This document shows positions 16,076-24,624 of a stretch of 64,000 bases of DNA, piece after piece (position 1 is the first letter of the stretch; every line of letters begins with the position of its first letter). The stretch covers positions 247,253 to 311,252 of the forward strand of contig JAJEGF010000025.1 of NCBI GenBank assembly GCA_022820025.1, in the 5' to 3' direction. The position numbers were made by a program, and so were the translations under genes. The stretch comes from Chloroflexota bacterium. Lineage in GTDB: Bacteria > Chloroflexota > UBA11872. A model generated the notes under the pieces. The model did not search any database. It was not told the origin of the DNA and worked only from the letters and a program-made list of their open reading frames with translations.

Positions 16076-16963
16076 CTACTCGCCCCTGGCGCCGGCGACT
16101 TCGCGGCGCTGGAATACCCAGAAGGCCGCGCCGCTCAGCACGACGACATAGGCCAGGAGGACAAGAAATGACTGCGAAGCGTCCGGGAGTCCGGCGGTCG
16201 TCCCTGACGACTGGAACGACACGCCGGTTTCGGTCTGCACCCATCCGCTGACGGCTCGCCCCAGGATGAAACCGGCGACGCGCTGAAACCAGTCGAAACC
16301 GGCCAGCACGTTAACCAGGATCGACTCCACGAAGTAGTAGCCCAGCGATATGCCGATAGCGGCGCCCGAGGATGACGTCAGGACCGCCGCGAATACCGCC
16401 AGCGCAATGTAGGGCAGCATGCCGAAGACGGCTTTGCCGAACCCGATGCCAAGATCGGACCAGTCGGCGGAGGACGAGATCCAGTCTGCGTCCAGGGTTG
16501 CCAGGTCTATAGCGCTACTCACGGCTACCGACGCGGTGGCAACGATAAGGACGGCGACGCTGAGCCCGGCCAGCATCAGTAGCTTGGCGGCCAGCAGCGG
16601 CCAGCGACCCGTGCCCTTGGTCAGCGCGGTGCGCAGCGTGCCCCAGCCGTATTCCGTTCCGATCAGCGACGCGGCCAGGATCATGAGCAGGATGCCGCCG
16701 AACCCGTGCGCGACGATGAGCCCGTTGGTGAGGCTGGTCGGAAAGGCAAACATCTCGAGAAACTGGTCGGTGGTCGAGATCGTGGTCGTGCTTGACGCTC
16801 CACCTTCACCGACCGCCACCTCGCCGCTACGGAACAGCGCATAGCTAGCCCAGAAGGCGATCTGCACCAGCAGCACGGCGAAACCCAACAGGATCCAGGG
16901 CATGCGGCGGTGGCGGAGCTTGTACCACTCCAGGCGGGTCAAGGGCAGAACCTGGGCAATCAT
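16076..16963 (-). CDS. ABC-2 type transporter permease, paralogue
   Basis: 295 residues, similar to the permease downstream throughout: the N-terminus (MIAQVLPLTRLEWYKLRHRR), the GTEYGWGTLRTALTKGTGR segment and the tail FQRREVAGARGE all match. Six membrane helices. Its ATG overlaps the stop of the ATPase gene (ATGA), showing translational coupling. The two permeases probably arose by tandem duplication and work as a pair with the ATPase. Confidence 0.86.
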   Translation of the reverse strand: MIAQVLPLTRLEWYKLRHRRMPWILLGFAVLLVQIAFWASYALFRSGEVAVGEGGASSTTTISTTDQFLEMFAFPTSLTNGLIVAHGFGGILLMILAASLIGTEYGWGTLRTALTKGTGRWPLLAAKLLMLAGLSVAVLIVATASVAVSSAIDLATLDADWISSSADWSDLGIGFGKAVFGMLPYIALAVFAAVLTSSSGAAIGISLGYYFVESILVNVLAGFDWFQRVAGFILGRAVSGWVQTETGVSFQSSGTTAGLPDASQSFLVLLAYVVVLSGAAFWVFQRREVAGARGE

Positions 16964-17874
16964 TCGGACCGTTCTCCGTTCTCGCCGGTGATGTCCAGGA
17001 AGTACTGCTCGAGGGAGACCTGGAGCGGGGCGATTTCGGTGACGTAGACCTCGGACTTGCTGAGCAGGGCGGTCAACTCGGACGAGCGCTCGTGCGCGAT
17101 CGTGACTACCAGCGCGTCGTCTTCGGCGCTGGCGGACTCCACCTCGTCCGACGCTGTCAGGATCTCCAGGGCCTTGGCGTCGTCGGTCGTCCGCAAACGC
17201 ACCTGCTCCTGCGGACGCAGCAGGTCGGCCACGTCGCCCTGCACCACCAGGCGCCCCTTGGCGATGATGGCCACGCTGTCGCAGACCTGTTCGACCTCGT
17301 TGAGCAGGTGGCTGGAGAGCAGGATCGTGCGGCCTTCGGATCCGAGATCGCGAATCAGGTCGCGAACTTCGGCCATGCCGGAGGGATCCATGCCGTTGGT
17401 GGGCTCGTCCAGCAGCAACAATTCGGGATCGCCCAGCAGCGCGTAGGCCAGGCCCAGGCGTTGCTTCATGCCGAGCGAGTAGGTTTTAAAGGCGTCGTTC
17501 GCGCGCCCGGCCAGCCCCACGAGTTCCAGCAACCGGTCCAGTTCGCGGGAGTCGTTGCGACCCATGACGCCCTGGAAGTAGGCGAGGTTGCGGCGGCCCG
17601 AGAGGTAGGGATAAAACGCCGGCGTTTCCACGATCGCGCCGATGCGGCGCAGGGCGTCCCTGCCGCCGCCGTTAGTTCCCAGCAGGCTGAAGCTGCCGGA
17701 CGTGGGCCGGACCAACCCGAGCAGCATGCCCATCACGGTGGTCTTGCCCGCGCCGTTGGGGCCGAGCAGTCCGAACACGTGGCCGCGGGGGACCTGCAAG
17801 GAGAGTTGGTCCACGGCCAGCACGCGGCCATAGCGCTTGGTGAGCGCCTTGGTTTCAATCACGGTGTCGGTCAT
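16960..17874 (-). CDS. ABC transporter ATP-binding protein
   Basis: A 304-residue ATPase of the ABC-2 (DrrA/CcmA) class. Walker A is GPNGAGKTT, the Q-loop region is VETPAFYPYLSG, the signature SLGMKQRLGLA, Walker B LLLLDEPTNGMDP, and the switch His is in SSHLLNEVEQ. A C-terminal regulatory extension of about 80 residues follows. It energises export through the two permeases encoded downstream. I chose ATG 17874 (MTDTVIETKALTKRYG) because upstream residues are not conserved. Confidence 0.9.
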   Translation of the reverse strand: MTDTVIETKALTKRYGRVLAVDQLSLQVPRGHVFGLLGPNGAGKTTVMGMLLGLVRPTSGSFSLLGTNGGGRDALRRIGAIVETPAFYPYLSGRRNLAYFQGVMGRNDSRELDRLLELVGLAGRANDAFKTYSLGMKQRLGLAYALLGDPELLLLDEPTNGMDPSGMAEVRDLIRDLGSEGRTILLSSHLLNEVEQVCDSVAIIAKGRLVVQGDVADLLRPQEQVRLRTTDDAKALEILTASDEVESASAEDDALVVTIAHERSSELTALLSKSEVYVTEIAPLQVSLEQYFLDITGENGERSE

Positions 17875-18038
17875 GGCCGAGGTCTCCTGGGCAAGCTGCG
17901 CATCTGACGCTCCTTGTGCGGCGTTCACGCGGCTCACTGTAGGCGGGGCCGCGCAATGCGCCATCGCCCGAACGGCGTAATTTCGGGCCCGCGGGTCGGC
18001 CGAAAGGACTACGAACGTTCGGTCGGCGGCCGATGAAT

Positions 18039-18602
18039 TTAGCTATAGGCGGCGCCATCGATGATGGCGAGAAGGTTGCCGGAATCCGGCCAGTCGCGTT
18101 GGTGGGCGCCGACGCTGATGAAGCGGATACGGCCCCCGGGGTCGACCAGGAACACGCTGGGACGCGCGATGTTCCAGGACTCGAAGTTGGCGCGAACGTA
18201 GACGCCATAGCGGCGGATCGCGGCGCGATCGGGATCGGCCAGGAGCGGGAACGGCAGCGTCAGGCCTCTCGCGAAGCGCCGCACGCCCTCCGGCCCTTGA
18301 CCGTAGACGCCGACGATTGAGACCTTGCGCCGCTCCCATTCCTCCAGCTCGCCCGCGAGCTGCGCCAGATATCTCCGGCAGTTCGGTCACCAAGTATGGC
18401 GGAGGAAGATCAGGAGTTGCCACTGGCCGGAGGCGGGGATTTCACAGAGTTGGTCGGGGTCCGAAGCGAGCGGCAGGGTGAAGCGGGGCGCGGGGTCACC
18501 GAGCCCGAGCGTTTCCGAGCCCTCGGCACGCGGCAAGGCAGGACTTTCGTGGGTGTCTGGGCGAGTGGCGCAAACCTGAGTATCGCAATGCCGCGCGCCC
18601 AC
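18039..18602 (-). CDS. Thioredoxin-fold (AhpC/TSA-like) protein with in-frame UGA; probable selenoprotein
   Basis: One reading frame runs from GTG 18602 to 18039 and is broken only by TGA at 18389-18387. Upstream it reads LGLGDPAPRFTLPLASDPDQ, then LLIFLRHTW; the TGA follows; then PNCRRYLAQLAGELEEW, VSIVGVYGQGPEG, FPLLADPDRAAIRRYGVY and PSVFLVDPGGRIRFISVG. These are the successive blocks of a peroxiredoxin/thioredoxin-like fold. The TGA replaces the first Cys of an expected WCPNC motif, giving UxxC (U72-Cys75 from the GTG). Coding quality continues unchanged after it. With selB in the same window, selenocysteine insertion is the best reading; a nonsense mutation is the alternative. A TTG at 18536 could be the true start. 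Confidence 0.8.
18345..18389 (-). promoter_or_regulatory. Candidate bacterial SECIS element after the in-frame UGA
   Basis: After the UGA (18389-18387), 24 bases precede a perfect stem CAGCTCG / CGAGCTG (18362-18356 and 18351-18345) with tetraloop CGGG. The loop starts 31 bases after the UGA, within the spacing I recall for bacterial SECIS elements (about 16-37), and has G at its second position. A weaker hairpin (CTGCCGGA, loop GATA, TCTGG) lies between. Structure was judged by eye. Confidence 0.55.
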
Positions 18603-18614
18603 GGCAGCCGGAAT

Positions 18615-19424
18615 TCAGGCGACGATGTCGCGGCGCCGGAAGATGACGAGCGAGATGGCCGCCGTTACGACGGCGGTGACGCCCAAAACCAGCGTGTCGC
18701 GCCAAATGAAGTCGCCGGGCCCGAGCTGATCCACCGGGTTCCAGTAACCGAAGATGCTGGCTTTCTCCAGCCACTCCAGGTTGGAGGCAATGTCCGCCAC
18801 GAGCAGCAACACGAACATGATCACGATGATGCCGGCGGCCAGACCATAAGTTCGACCGGGCTGCAGGATCAGCGTGGCCAGCAAGAGCCCGCCGCCGGCG
18901 ATGGCCAGCGTGAAGACCAGCATCTGCAGGTGGACCAGCAGCAACTCGAGCGCGCCCAACTCAACCTCGCTGGCCCAAATGGCCGCGCCGATCAAAATCG
19001 CAACGTACGAAGCGGCAATCACCACGGTGGTGAGAATCAGCAAGGCCGCGATGCGCGATAGCAGGAAGCGCGTGCGGCTGATCGGCGCGGACAGAAGTAC
19101 ATCCAGCGTGCCGGACCCGAAGTCGCGCGTAATCAGCCCGGCGCCGAACCAGATACCGAAATAAGCCAGCACCAGCATAAGGGTGCTGGTGTACTGCGAG
19201 CTGAAGTAGCTGTAGAACGTGTTCTGCTGGGCCGTCGCCCCCGCAACCTGGGTGCCGCCAAAGACCTCGCTGCCACCCATGGCCTGGGTGAGGTCGTCCC
19301 AGTTTTCGGCAAACAACGGCCACAGGCCCATGATCAGCAGGCCCAACGCGAATATCCCGAAGTCAAACCATAAGGTCGCGAGCCGCCGGGTACGCAGGGT
19401 CACGCGGATGATGCTGAGGTTCAT
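18615..19424 (-). CDS. ABC-2 type transporter permease
   Basis: A 269-residue membrane protein with about six helices. LITRDFGSGTLDVLLSAPIS is the conserved cytoplasmic segment of ABC-2 exporters of the NatB/ABC2_membrane_2 type, and the C-terminus VIFRRRDIVA resembles the tails of the permeases at 15-17 kb. Its ATG overlaps the stop of the upstream ATPase gene. Substrate unknown. The UGA-containing redox gene starts 12 bases downstream on the same strand, so it may be in the same transcript. Confidence 0.86.
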   Translation of the reverse strand: MNLSIIRVTLRTRRLATLWFDFGIFALGLLIMGLWPLFAENWDDLTQAMGGSEVFGGTQVAGATAQQNTFYSYFSSQYTSTLMLVLAYFGIWFGAGLITRDFGSGTLDVLLSAPISRTRFLLSRIAALLILTTVVIAASYVAILIGAAIWASEVELGALELLLVHLQMLVFTLAIAGGGLLLATLILQPGRTYGLAAGIIVIMFVLLLVADIASNLEWLEKASIFGYWNPVDQLGPGDFIWRDTLVLGVTAVVTAAISLVIFRRRDIVA

Positions 19425-20311
19425 GCACCACCCTCGCTTTCGTAGTGCTGCAGGAACGATTCCTCAAAGCTGGGCTCGTCGGTCTCCAGATCGACCACCG
19501 TGTGCCGCGCCAGCGCCTTGATGACCGGATCGATTGAGCCGCTGACCTCGAAGCGCGCCGTGCCGTCCTCAACGCTGATGTCGCTGACGCCCGGGATTGT
19601 CAGGTCGGCGGGCGCCTCGCCGTCGAAGGTGACGGTGACGCGCCGGACACGCGCGACGCTGAGATCGGCGACGGTGTCCACCTGAACCAGCCGCCCCAGG
19701 CGCAGGATGCCGACGCGATCGCAGAGAGCTTCGGCCTCGGACAGCACGTGCGTGGAGAGCAGCACGGTGCGGCCCTCGTCGCGCAACTCGCTGATGATCT
19801 TGCCGAACTCCTGCTGCACCAGCGGATCGAGACCTCGCGTTGGCTCATCGACGACGTAGACAGGCACGTCCTCTTGCAGCGCCCGCACCACGACGACCTT
19901 CTGGCGGTTGCCCATCGAGAGGTCGCCGATCTTGCGGGACGTGTCAAGTTCCAGCCGCTCGGTCAGCTCGTCGCGCCGCTTCCGCGGCGCGTCGGTCAGG
20001 CTGCCGAAAGTGTCCAGATACTGCCCGACCTTCATGAACTCATAGAGGCTGCTGTCGCTGGGTAGGAAGCTCATGGCGTCGCGGGCGGCGGGACCGTCGC
20101 GGTGAACATCGAGCCCCAGCACCTCGGCGCGTCCGCGCGTGGGCCGCATCAGCCCCATCAGCAGGCGGATGGTGGTGGTCTTGCCGGCGCCGTTTGGCCC
20201 GAGATAGCCGAAGATCTCACCGGTACGAACTTCCAGGTTCAGGTCGGTGAGGGCCTCAACGTCGCCGTAGTGCTTGGTCAAGCCCCAGGTCTGGATGGCG
20301 ATGTCGCTCAT
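19421..20311 (-). CDS. ABC transporter ATP-binding protein
   Basis: A 296-residue ABC ATPase. Walker A GPNGAGKTT, signature LSMGNRQKVVVVRAL, Walker B VYVVDEPTRGLDP and switch His in STHVLSEAE. A C-terminal domain of about 80 residues (RVTVTFDGEAP onward) is typical of ABC-2 exporter ATPases. It is the first gene of an operon with the permease and possibly the downstream redox gene, and is divergent from the LON-domain gene. Confidence 0.9.
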   Translation of the reverse strand: MSDIAIQTWGLTKHYGDVEALTDLNLEVRTGEIFGYLGPNGAGKTTTIRLLMGLMRPTRGRAEVLGLDVHRDGPAARDAMSFLPSDSSLYEFMKVGQYLDTFGSLTDAPRKRRDELTERLELDTSRKIGDLSMGNRQKVVVVRALQEDVPVYVVDEPTRGLDPLVQQEFGKIISELRDEGRTVLLSTHVLSEAEALCDRVGILRLGRLVQVDTVADLSVARVRRVTVTFDGEAPADLTIPGVSDISVEDGTARFEVSGSIDPVIKALARHTVVDLETDEPSFEESFLQHYESEGGA

Positions 20312-20451
20312 GGCGGCCCGGAAGCCTCCGCTCGCGCCCTCGGGCGGCTGTCCGGTGGGTTCTCTTGGCTCGGGCGCCTCAATGTATCAGCCACTGCGGC
20401 ACCGGCTATGTGGCAAACGTTACGGCCGCCGCGTACCGCCTAGACTGCCGC

Positions 20452-21084
20452 ATGCGGCTGGACCTGTTTCCGCTCAATACCGTCCTGTTTCCCGGCATGC
20501 GCCTGCCGCTGCACATTTTCGAGCCGCGCTACCGGTCCATGCTGGGCCGCTGCATCGAGACCAAGGGCGAGTTTGGGGTGGTCCTGATCGCCGAGGGCGA
20601 GGAAGTGGGCCCGACGGCCATTCCCTACCAGATCGGCACCACGGCACGGGTGGAGAAGGTTGAGTACCTGCCCGACGGCCGCTTCAACCTGCTGGCCCTG
20701 GGCGAGACGCGCTTCCGGATCGAGCGCATCGTGGCCGAAGAACCGCACGTCGTCGGCGAGGTGGAACTGGCGCCCATGCCGGCCGATTCCGACGACGCCA
20801 CGTTGCAGGCCGTGGAGGACGTGCGGGAGCGCTTCGAGCGGCTGGTGACCCTGATGATCGAGATCCAGGCCGGCTACATGCCGGAGTTCGAACTACCGGA
20901 CGATCCCATCCAGCTGGCCTATCTGATCGCGGCCGGAATACCCACCGGTCCGGGGAGCGCCCAACGCCTGTTGGAAGCCGACTCGCTGGCCGATCTACTG
21001 TCGCTGGAGCGCGAACTGCTGGACCTGCGCATGGAACAGGCGCTGCGCCGCCTGCAGGAAAAGCTGGACGCTCGGCGGAACTGA
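20452..21084 (+). CDS. LON substrate-binding-domain protein
   Basis: 210 residues with the start LFPLNTVLFPGMRLPLHIFE, RYRSMLGRC, and GTTARVEKVEYLPDGRFNLL. This is the N-terminal domain of Lon protease, here without ATPase or protease domains. Stand-alone versions are common; the cellular role is unclear, perhaps substrate recognition. The C-terminal 60 residues form a helical LADLLSLERELLDLRMEQ segment. The ATG at 20452 was chosen because homology starts there, although the frame is open to 20365. Confidence 0.87.
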   Translation: MRLDLFPLNTVLFPGMRLPLHIFEPRYRSMLGRCIETKGEFGVVLIAEGEEVGPTAIPYQIGTTARVEKVEYLPDGRFNLLALGETRFRIERIVAEEPHVVGEVELAPMPADSDDATLQAVEDVRERFERLVTLMIEIQAGYMPEFELPDDPIQLAYLIAAGIPTGPGSAQRLLEADSLADLLSLERELLDLRMEQALRRLQEKLDARRN

Positions 21085-21247
21085 GGTTCAGACCCCTTGC
21101 GCGCCGCGCGGGCCGCTACGGGCAGGTAGGACCGGTGGCGCCTCCCGGATTGGGGTCGGCGCGCGGCAGTCGACAGACTTCCTGGTTCATGCGCTCGCTG
21201 TCTCGGCTAGAGTCAAGTACACGTGGGCCAGGAACTGAGGCGGTCTG

Positions 21248-21556
21248 ATGGACGACTACCCGGTTGATGTTGTTGCCGAATACCCGGAGCGAAGCTCCCG
21301 CCTGCTGGCGCTGGCGGCCTTGCTCGGCGGCGTGATCAAGCTGCTGCTTCTACTTCCGCATCTCATCATCCTCTCGATCCTGGGGTTCGTGGCCGGCATT
21401 GCGGCCGTGATCGGCTGGATCGCCGTGTTGTTCCTGGGCTCCTACCCGCGCGCCCTCTTCGACTTTCAGGTGGGGATCCTGCGCTGGAATCTTCGGGTGA
21501 ACGCCTACTTCCTGAGCGTGACCGACCGCTACCCGCCGTTCCGTTTGGATCCCTAA
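21248..21556 (+). CDS. DUF4389-domain membrane protein
   Basis: 102 residues with two long hydrophobic segments (about 18-63) followed by SYPRALFDFQVGILRWNLRV and AYFLSVTDRYPPF, the signature of DUF4389. Such proteins are short two-helix membrane proteins of unknown role, common in Actinobacteria and Chloroflexota. The ATG follows GGAACTGAGGCGGTCTG. No operon partner. Confidence 0.8.
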   Translation: MDDYPVDVVAEYPERSSRLLALAALLGGVIKLLLLLPHLIILSILGFVAGIAAVIGWIAVLFLGSYPRALFDFQVGILRWNLRVNAYFLSVTDRYPPFRLDP

Positions 21557-21686
21557 ACCGCGCACCTGCGTTTCTGAGTCCCGATCTGTTAGCGCGGGCG
21601 TCCTGCAGGCCAGCGCATGCTGGCGAGATGCGGGAGCGACCGGGTGACCGGCTCCGTCGGCGACTGTGGACAATGATGGCCGGAGC

Positions 21687-24014
21687 ATGAACGTCGCCGA
21701 CTCCCAAACTCGGGAACTGCTGGAGCTGCCAGCGGTTCTTGAACGGATAGCCCACTTCGCGTCATTCTCGGCTGCGCGGGCCGGGGTGCTGGCGCTGCGG
21801 CCAGACGCCGATCGTGCAAGGGTCCGTGATCGCCTGGAACTCACGGCCCAGGGTCGTCAGTTCCTCGAGGGCAGCCCGTCGTTCAGCGTGGGCGCCGCGC
21901 GGGACGTGCGTGACCGGGCGGAGCGGGCGGCCCGTGGCTCGCGCCTGGATCCCGCCGACCTGCTGGACGTGCACGACCACCTGCGCGCCACCCGCCTGGC
22001 CGTGGCGGCCGTGGGCCGGCAGGCGGCCGAGCTTCCCGCCCTCTGGTCGCTGGTGGAGGTCGCCAGCGATCCGCCGGATCTGGAAGGTCGCATCTCAGCC
22101 GCCATCGATGAAGAAGCCAATGTTCGTGACGAGGCCTCGCCGGAGCTCGCGCGCCTGCGACGCCTGCTGGCGCAGGCGCGCGGACGGCTGACGCGCCTGC
22201 TGGAGCGCATGATTCAGCAGGTTTCGTCGGACGTACTCCGCGAACGCCTGGTGACGGAGCGCCGCGGACGGCTGACCGTGCCGGTACGGCGCGAACGGCA
22301 GCGCGACTTCCCGGGCGTCGTCCACGACGTGTCGGCCAGCGGCGCCACCGTCTTCATGGAACCGCTGTCGGCGATCGAAGCCGGTAACGAGATTCGTTCG
22401 CTGGAGGTGGCCGAGCGCCGCGAAGTCGAGCGCATCCTGCTCGAGCTTTCCGCGGCGGTTGGCGCGGAGCGGCAGGCCCTCACCGCCGCCGTGCAGGCCC
22501 TGGCCGACCTGGACCGGACCCTGGCGGTGGCCCGTTATGCAATCGCCACGCGCGCCATTTCGCCGGCAGTGAGCGACGACACGTCGTTCAATCTGCAAGC
22601 CGCGCGCCATCCGCTGCTCGATCAGCCGGTGCCCATTGACGTCCATCTGGACGGCGTCGCGGCGCGAGCGCTGGTGATTACCGGCGCCAACACCGGCGGC
22701 AAGACCGTGGCGCTCAAGACGGTCGGCCTGTTGCACCTGATGGCCGCCTGCGGATTGCACGTGCCTGCGAAACCAGGGTCGCGGGTGGCCGTGTTCGAGC
22801 GGGTCGTGGCTGACATCGGCGACGCGCAGAGCATTGAGCACAGCCTCAGCACGTTTGCCTCGCACGTGCGCAACTTGCGGGCCATGGTCGAGGCCGCCGG
22901 CCCAGGCGCCCTGGCGCTGGCCGACGAAATCGGCGCCGGCACCGACCCGGACGAGGGCGCGGCGCTGGGCCAGGCTGTCATTCACGCCCTACTGGACCGC
23001 GGCGCGACCGTGGTGGCCACCACGCATCATCCGGCCCTCAAGGCCTTTGCCGCGGCGCACCCGTCGACGCGCAACGCCAGCGTGGAGTTCGATCACGCCA
23101 CCCTGCGCCCGACCTACCGCCTGCGGCTGGGCATTCCGGGGTCCAGCAATGCCCTGGAAATCGCGGACCGGCTCGGCATTGACGCCGCGATCGTCGACGA
23201 CGCCCGCGCCCGCATGTCGAAAGGGGCGCTGGACCTGGAACGCGCCATTGTCGATGCGGAAAACGAGCGAGCGACCGCCGAACGCGAACGCACGGCCAGC
23301 GCGCAGGCCCGCAGCGCCGCCGAACGCTCGCGGCGGGAGTTCGACAAGCAAGTGGACGAACTGGACAGCGAACGCGAGACACTCCTGCGTGACGCGCGGC
23401 GTGAGGCGCGCGGACTGCTGCGCGACGCACGCCAGGCGCTCCAGGACGCGAGGCGCGCCGCCCGCACCGGGCAGGCTGCCGCCCGGCGTACGGCGCGTAC
23501 CAGCCTGGCGGCCACGGAGAATCGACTGGCCCCGGCGTGGTCTCCGCCAGAGCAACCCGCCCAGCCCGACCCGCTTGAGGTGCGCGTCGGAGACGAGGTG
23601 GAGGCGGACGGGTTCTCCGGCCGCGCCCTGGTGTTGAGCAGCACGGATCGGTCCGTGGAGGTCGCAATCGGTAGTGCTCGCGCCACCTTCGACCGCGCCC
23701 GCCTTCAGCGCGTGTTCCCGGCGTCACCCCGTCCAAAACGCCGTCGCCGCCGCCCGTCGAGCGGCGGAGGGACGCAGGAAATCGACATTCGCGGCATGCG
23801 GGCTGACGAGGCGGCCGAAATGGCGGAACGCAGCCTCGATGAGGCACTGCGCCAGGGCGCCGACGCGCTGCGCATCATCCACGGCAAGGGTACGGGCGCC
23901 CTCCGCGCGGTGGTGGCCGAGGTTATGTCCGGACACCCCTCGGTTCGGAATCACGCGCCCGCGCCGCTGAACGAAGGTGGCGACGGGGTTACGGTCGCGG
24001 CGCTGCGAAGTTGA
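21687..24014 (+). CDS. mutS2: MutS2-family ATPase/endonuclease
   Basis: About 775 residues. The N-terminal core/lever (VLERIAHFASFSAARAG and GRLTVPVRRERQRDFPGVVH) is followed by the ATPase with Walker A GANTGGKTVALKT (about residue 331) and Walker B LALADEIGAGTDPDEG. A charged coiled coil spans about 520-620, and a C-terminal Smr domain (IDIRGMRADEA, IIHGKGTGALR) about 698-775. MutS2 suppresses recombination and also acts on collided ribosomes in other bacteria. ATG 21687 was chosen; an in-frame GTG at 21666 is an alternative. Confidence 0.93.
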   Translation: MNVADSQTRELLELPAVLERIAHFASFSAARAGVLALRPDADRARVRDRLELTAQGRQFLEGSPSFSVGAARDVRDRAERAARGSRLDPADLLDVHDHLRATRLAVAAVGRQAAELPALWSLVEVASDPPDLEGRISAAIDEEANVRDEASPELARLRRLLAQARGRLTRLLERMIQQVSSDVLRERLVTERRGRLTVPVRRERQRDFPGVVHDVSASGATVFMEPLSAIEAGNEIRSLEVAERREVERILLELSAAVGAERQALTAAVQALADLDRTLAVARYAIATRAISPAVSDDTSFNLQAARHPLLDQPVPIDVHLDGVAARALVITGANTGGKTVALKTVGLLHLMAACGLHVPAKPGSRVAVFERVVADIGDAQSIEHSLSTFASHVRNLRAMVEAAGPGALALADEIGAGTDPDEGAALGQAVIHALLDRGATVVATTHHPALKAFAAAHPSTRNASVEFDHATLRPTYRLRLGIPGSSNALEIADRLGIDAAIVDDARARMSKGALDLERAIVDAENERATAERERTASAQARSAAERSRREFDKQVDELDSERETLLRDARREARGLLRDARQALQDARRAARTGQAAARRTARTSLAATENRLAPAWSPPEQPAQPDPLEVRVGDEVEADGFSGRALVLSSTDRSVEVAIGSARATFDRARLQRVFPASPRPKRRRRRPSSGGGTQEIDIRGMRADEAAEMAERSLDEALRQGADALRIIHGKGTGALRAVVAEVMSGHPSVRNHAPAPLNEGGDGVTVAALRS

Positions 24015-24060
24015 TAGGCGCCTGCCGCCAGTTTCCTTCCGGGCCCGAGTTGAATCGCGC

Positions 24061-24240
24061 TTACTGGTGAAGCGACTCGAAGTCGACGCCCGGCTCGACG
24101 CCGAAGACCTTGCGCGCGACTTCACGCCGAAAGTTGGCGGTCTGCTCAGACGTCAGGACGTACGCGGTCGCGACTCCGGCCGCGAATCCGGCGGGAAAGG
24201 CAAGCGCCAATCCCAGCAAGAGCATCTTTACTCCACGCAT
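24061..24240 (-). CDS. Small single-pass membrane protein downstream of rsfS
   Basis: A 59-residue frame starts at ATG 24240, 8 bases after the rsfS stop, with TAGGAT before it. It reads MRGVKMLLLGLALAFPAGFA, a membrane helix or signal, then a charged segment (TSEQTANFRREVARKVFGVE) ending at TAA 24061. A small membrane-anchored tail protein fits. It is the last gene of the Gfo/Idh-nadD-rsfS run. Function unknown; the position and composition make it a credible gene. Confidence 0.62.
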   Translation of the reverse strand: MRGVKMLLLGLALAFPAGFAAGVATAYVLTSEQTANFRREVARKVFGVEPGVDFESLHQ

Positions 24241-24248
24241 CGTCGATC

Positions 24249-24599
24249 CTACTGAACCCGCAATACAACGGGCGCTTCTGTCCAGAACTCTTCCAATTGA
24301 TAATACGCCCGGCTGTCCTCGGAAAATACGTGGACGACGACATCCCCAAAGTCGGCAAGCACCCAGGCGTCCGCCGCCTCGCCTTCGATGAGGGGTCGCC
24401 GACCGGCCACGGACTTCAACTCGCGATCCAGCAGATCCCGCACAGCACGCATCTGAGGCGTGCTGGAAACCGTAGTGATGACGAAGTAGTCCGCCAGGAC
24501 GCTCAGGCCGCGGATGTCCAACAGCAGGGTATCCGCGGCGCCGCGCGCGGCCACCGCATCCACGACGTGGCGCGCGAGTTCGATCGGGCTCAGGGGCAA
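24249..24599 (-). CDS. rsfS: Ribosomal silencing factor RsfS
   Basis: About 116 residues. RGAADTLLLDIRGLSVLADY, then FVITTVSSTPQMRAVRDLL, then DAWVLADFGDVVVHVFSEDS and YYQLEEFW are the full RsfS (Iojap/DUF143) signature. It binds ribosomal protein uL14 and blocks subunit joining in starvation. The start is uncertain: the frame has no ATG or GTG near the domain, and TTG 24599 is the best candidate, without a clear Shine-Dalgarno. The nadD stop lies 25 bases upstream, and nadD-rsfS adjacency is classical. Confidence 0.9.
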   Translation of the reverse strand: MPLSPIELARHVVDAVAARGAADTLLLDIRGLSVLADYFVITTVSSTPQMRAVRDLLDRELKSVAGRRPLIEGEAADAWVLADFGDVVVHVFSEDSRAYYQLEEFWTEAPVVLRVQ

Positions 24600-24624
24600 A
24601 CCGGGATGAGCGCAGGCGGCTGAA

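Noticed and set aside
18043..18423. A 126-codon minus-strand frame over the redox gene, and the reading of the redox gene as two separate genes or a frameshift
   Set aside because: The 18387-18602 and 18039-18284 blocks are in the same frame and joined by conserved coding sequence; only the TGA interrupts, so no frameshift is needed. The other frame has no family motifs.
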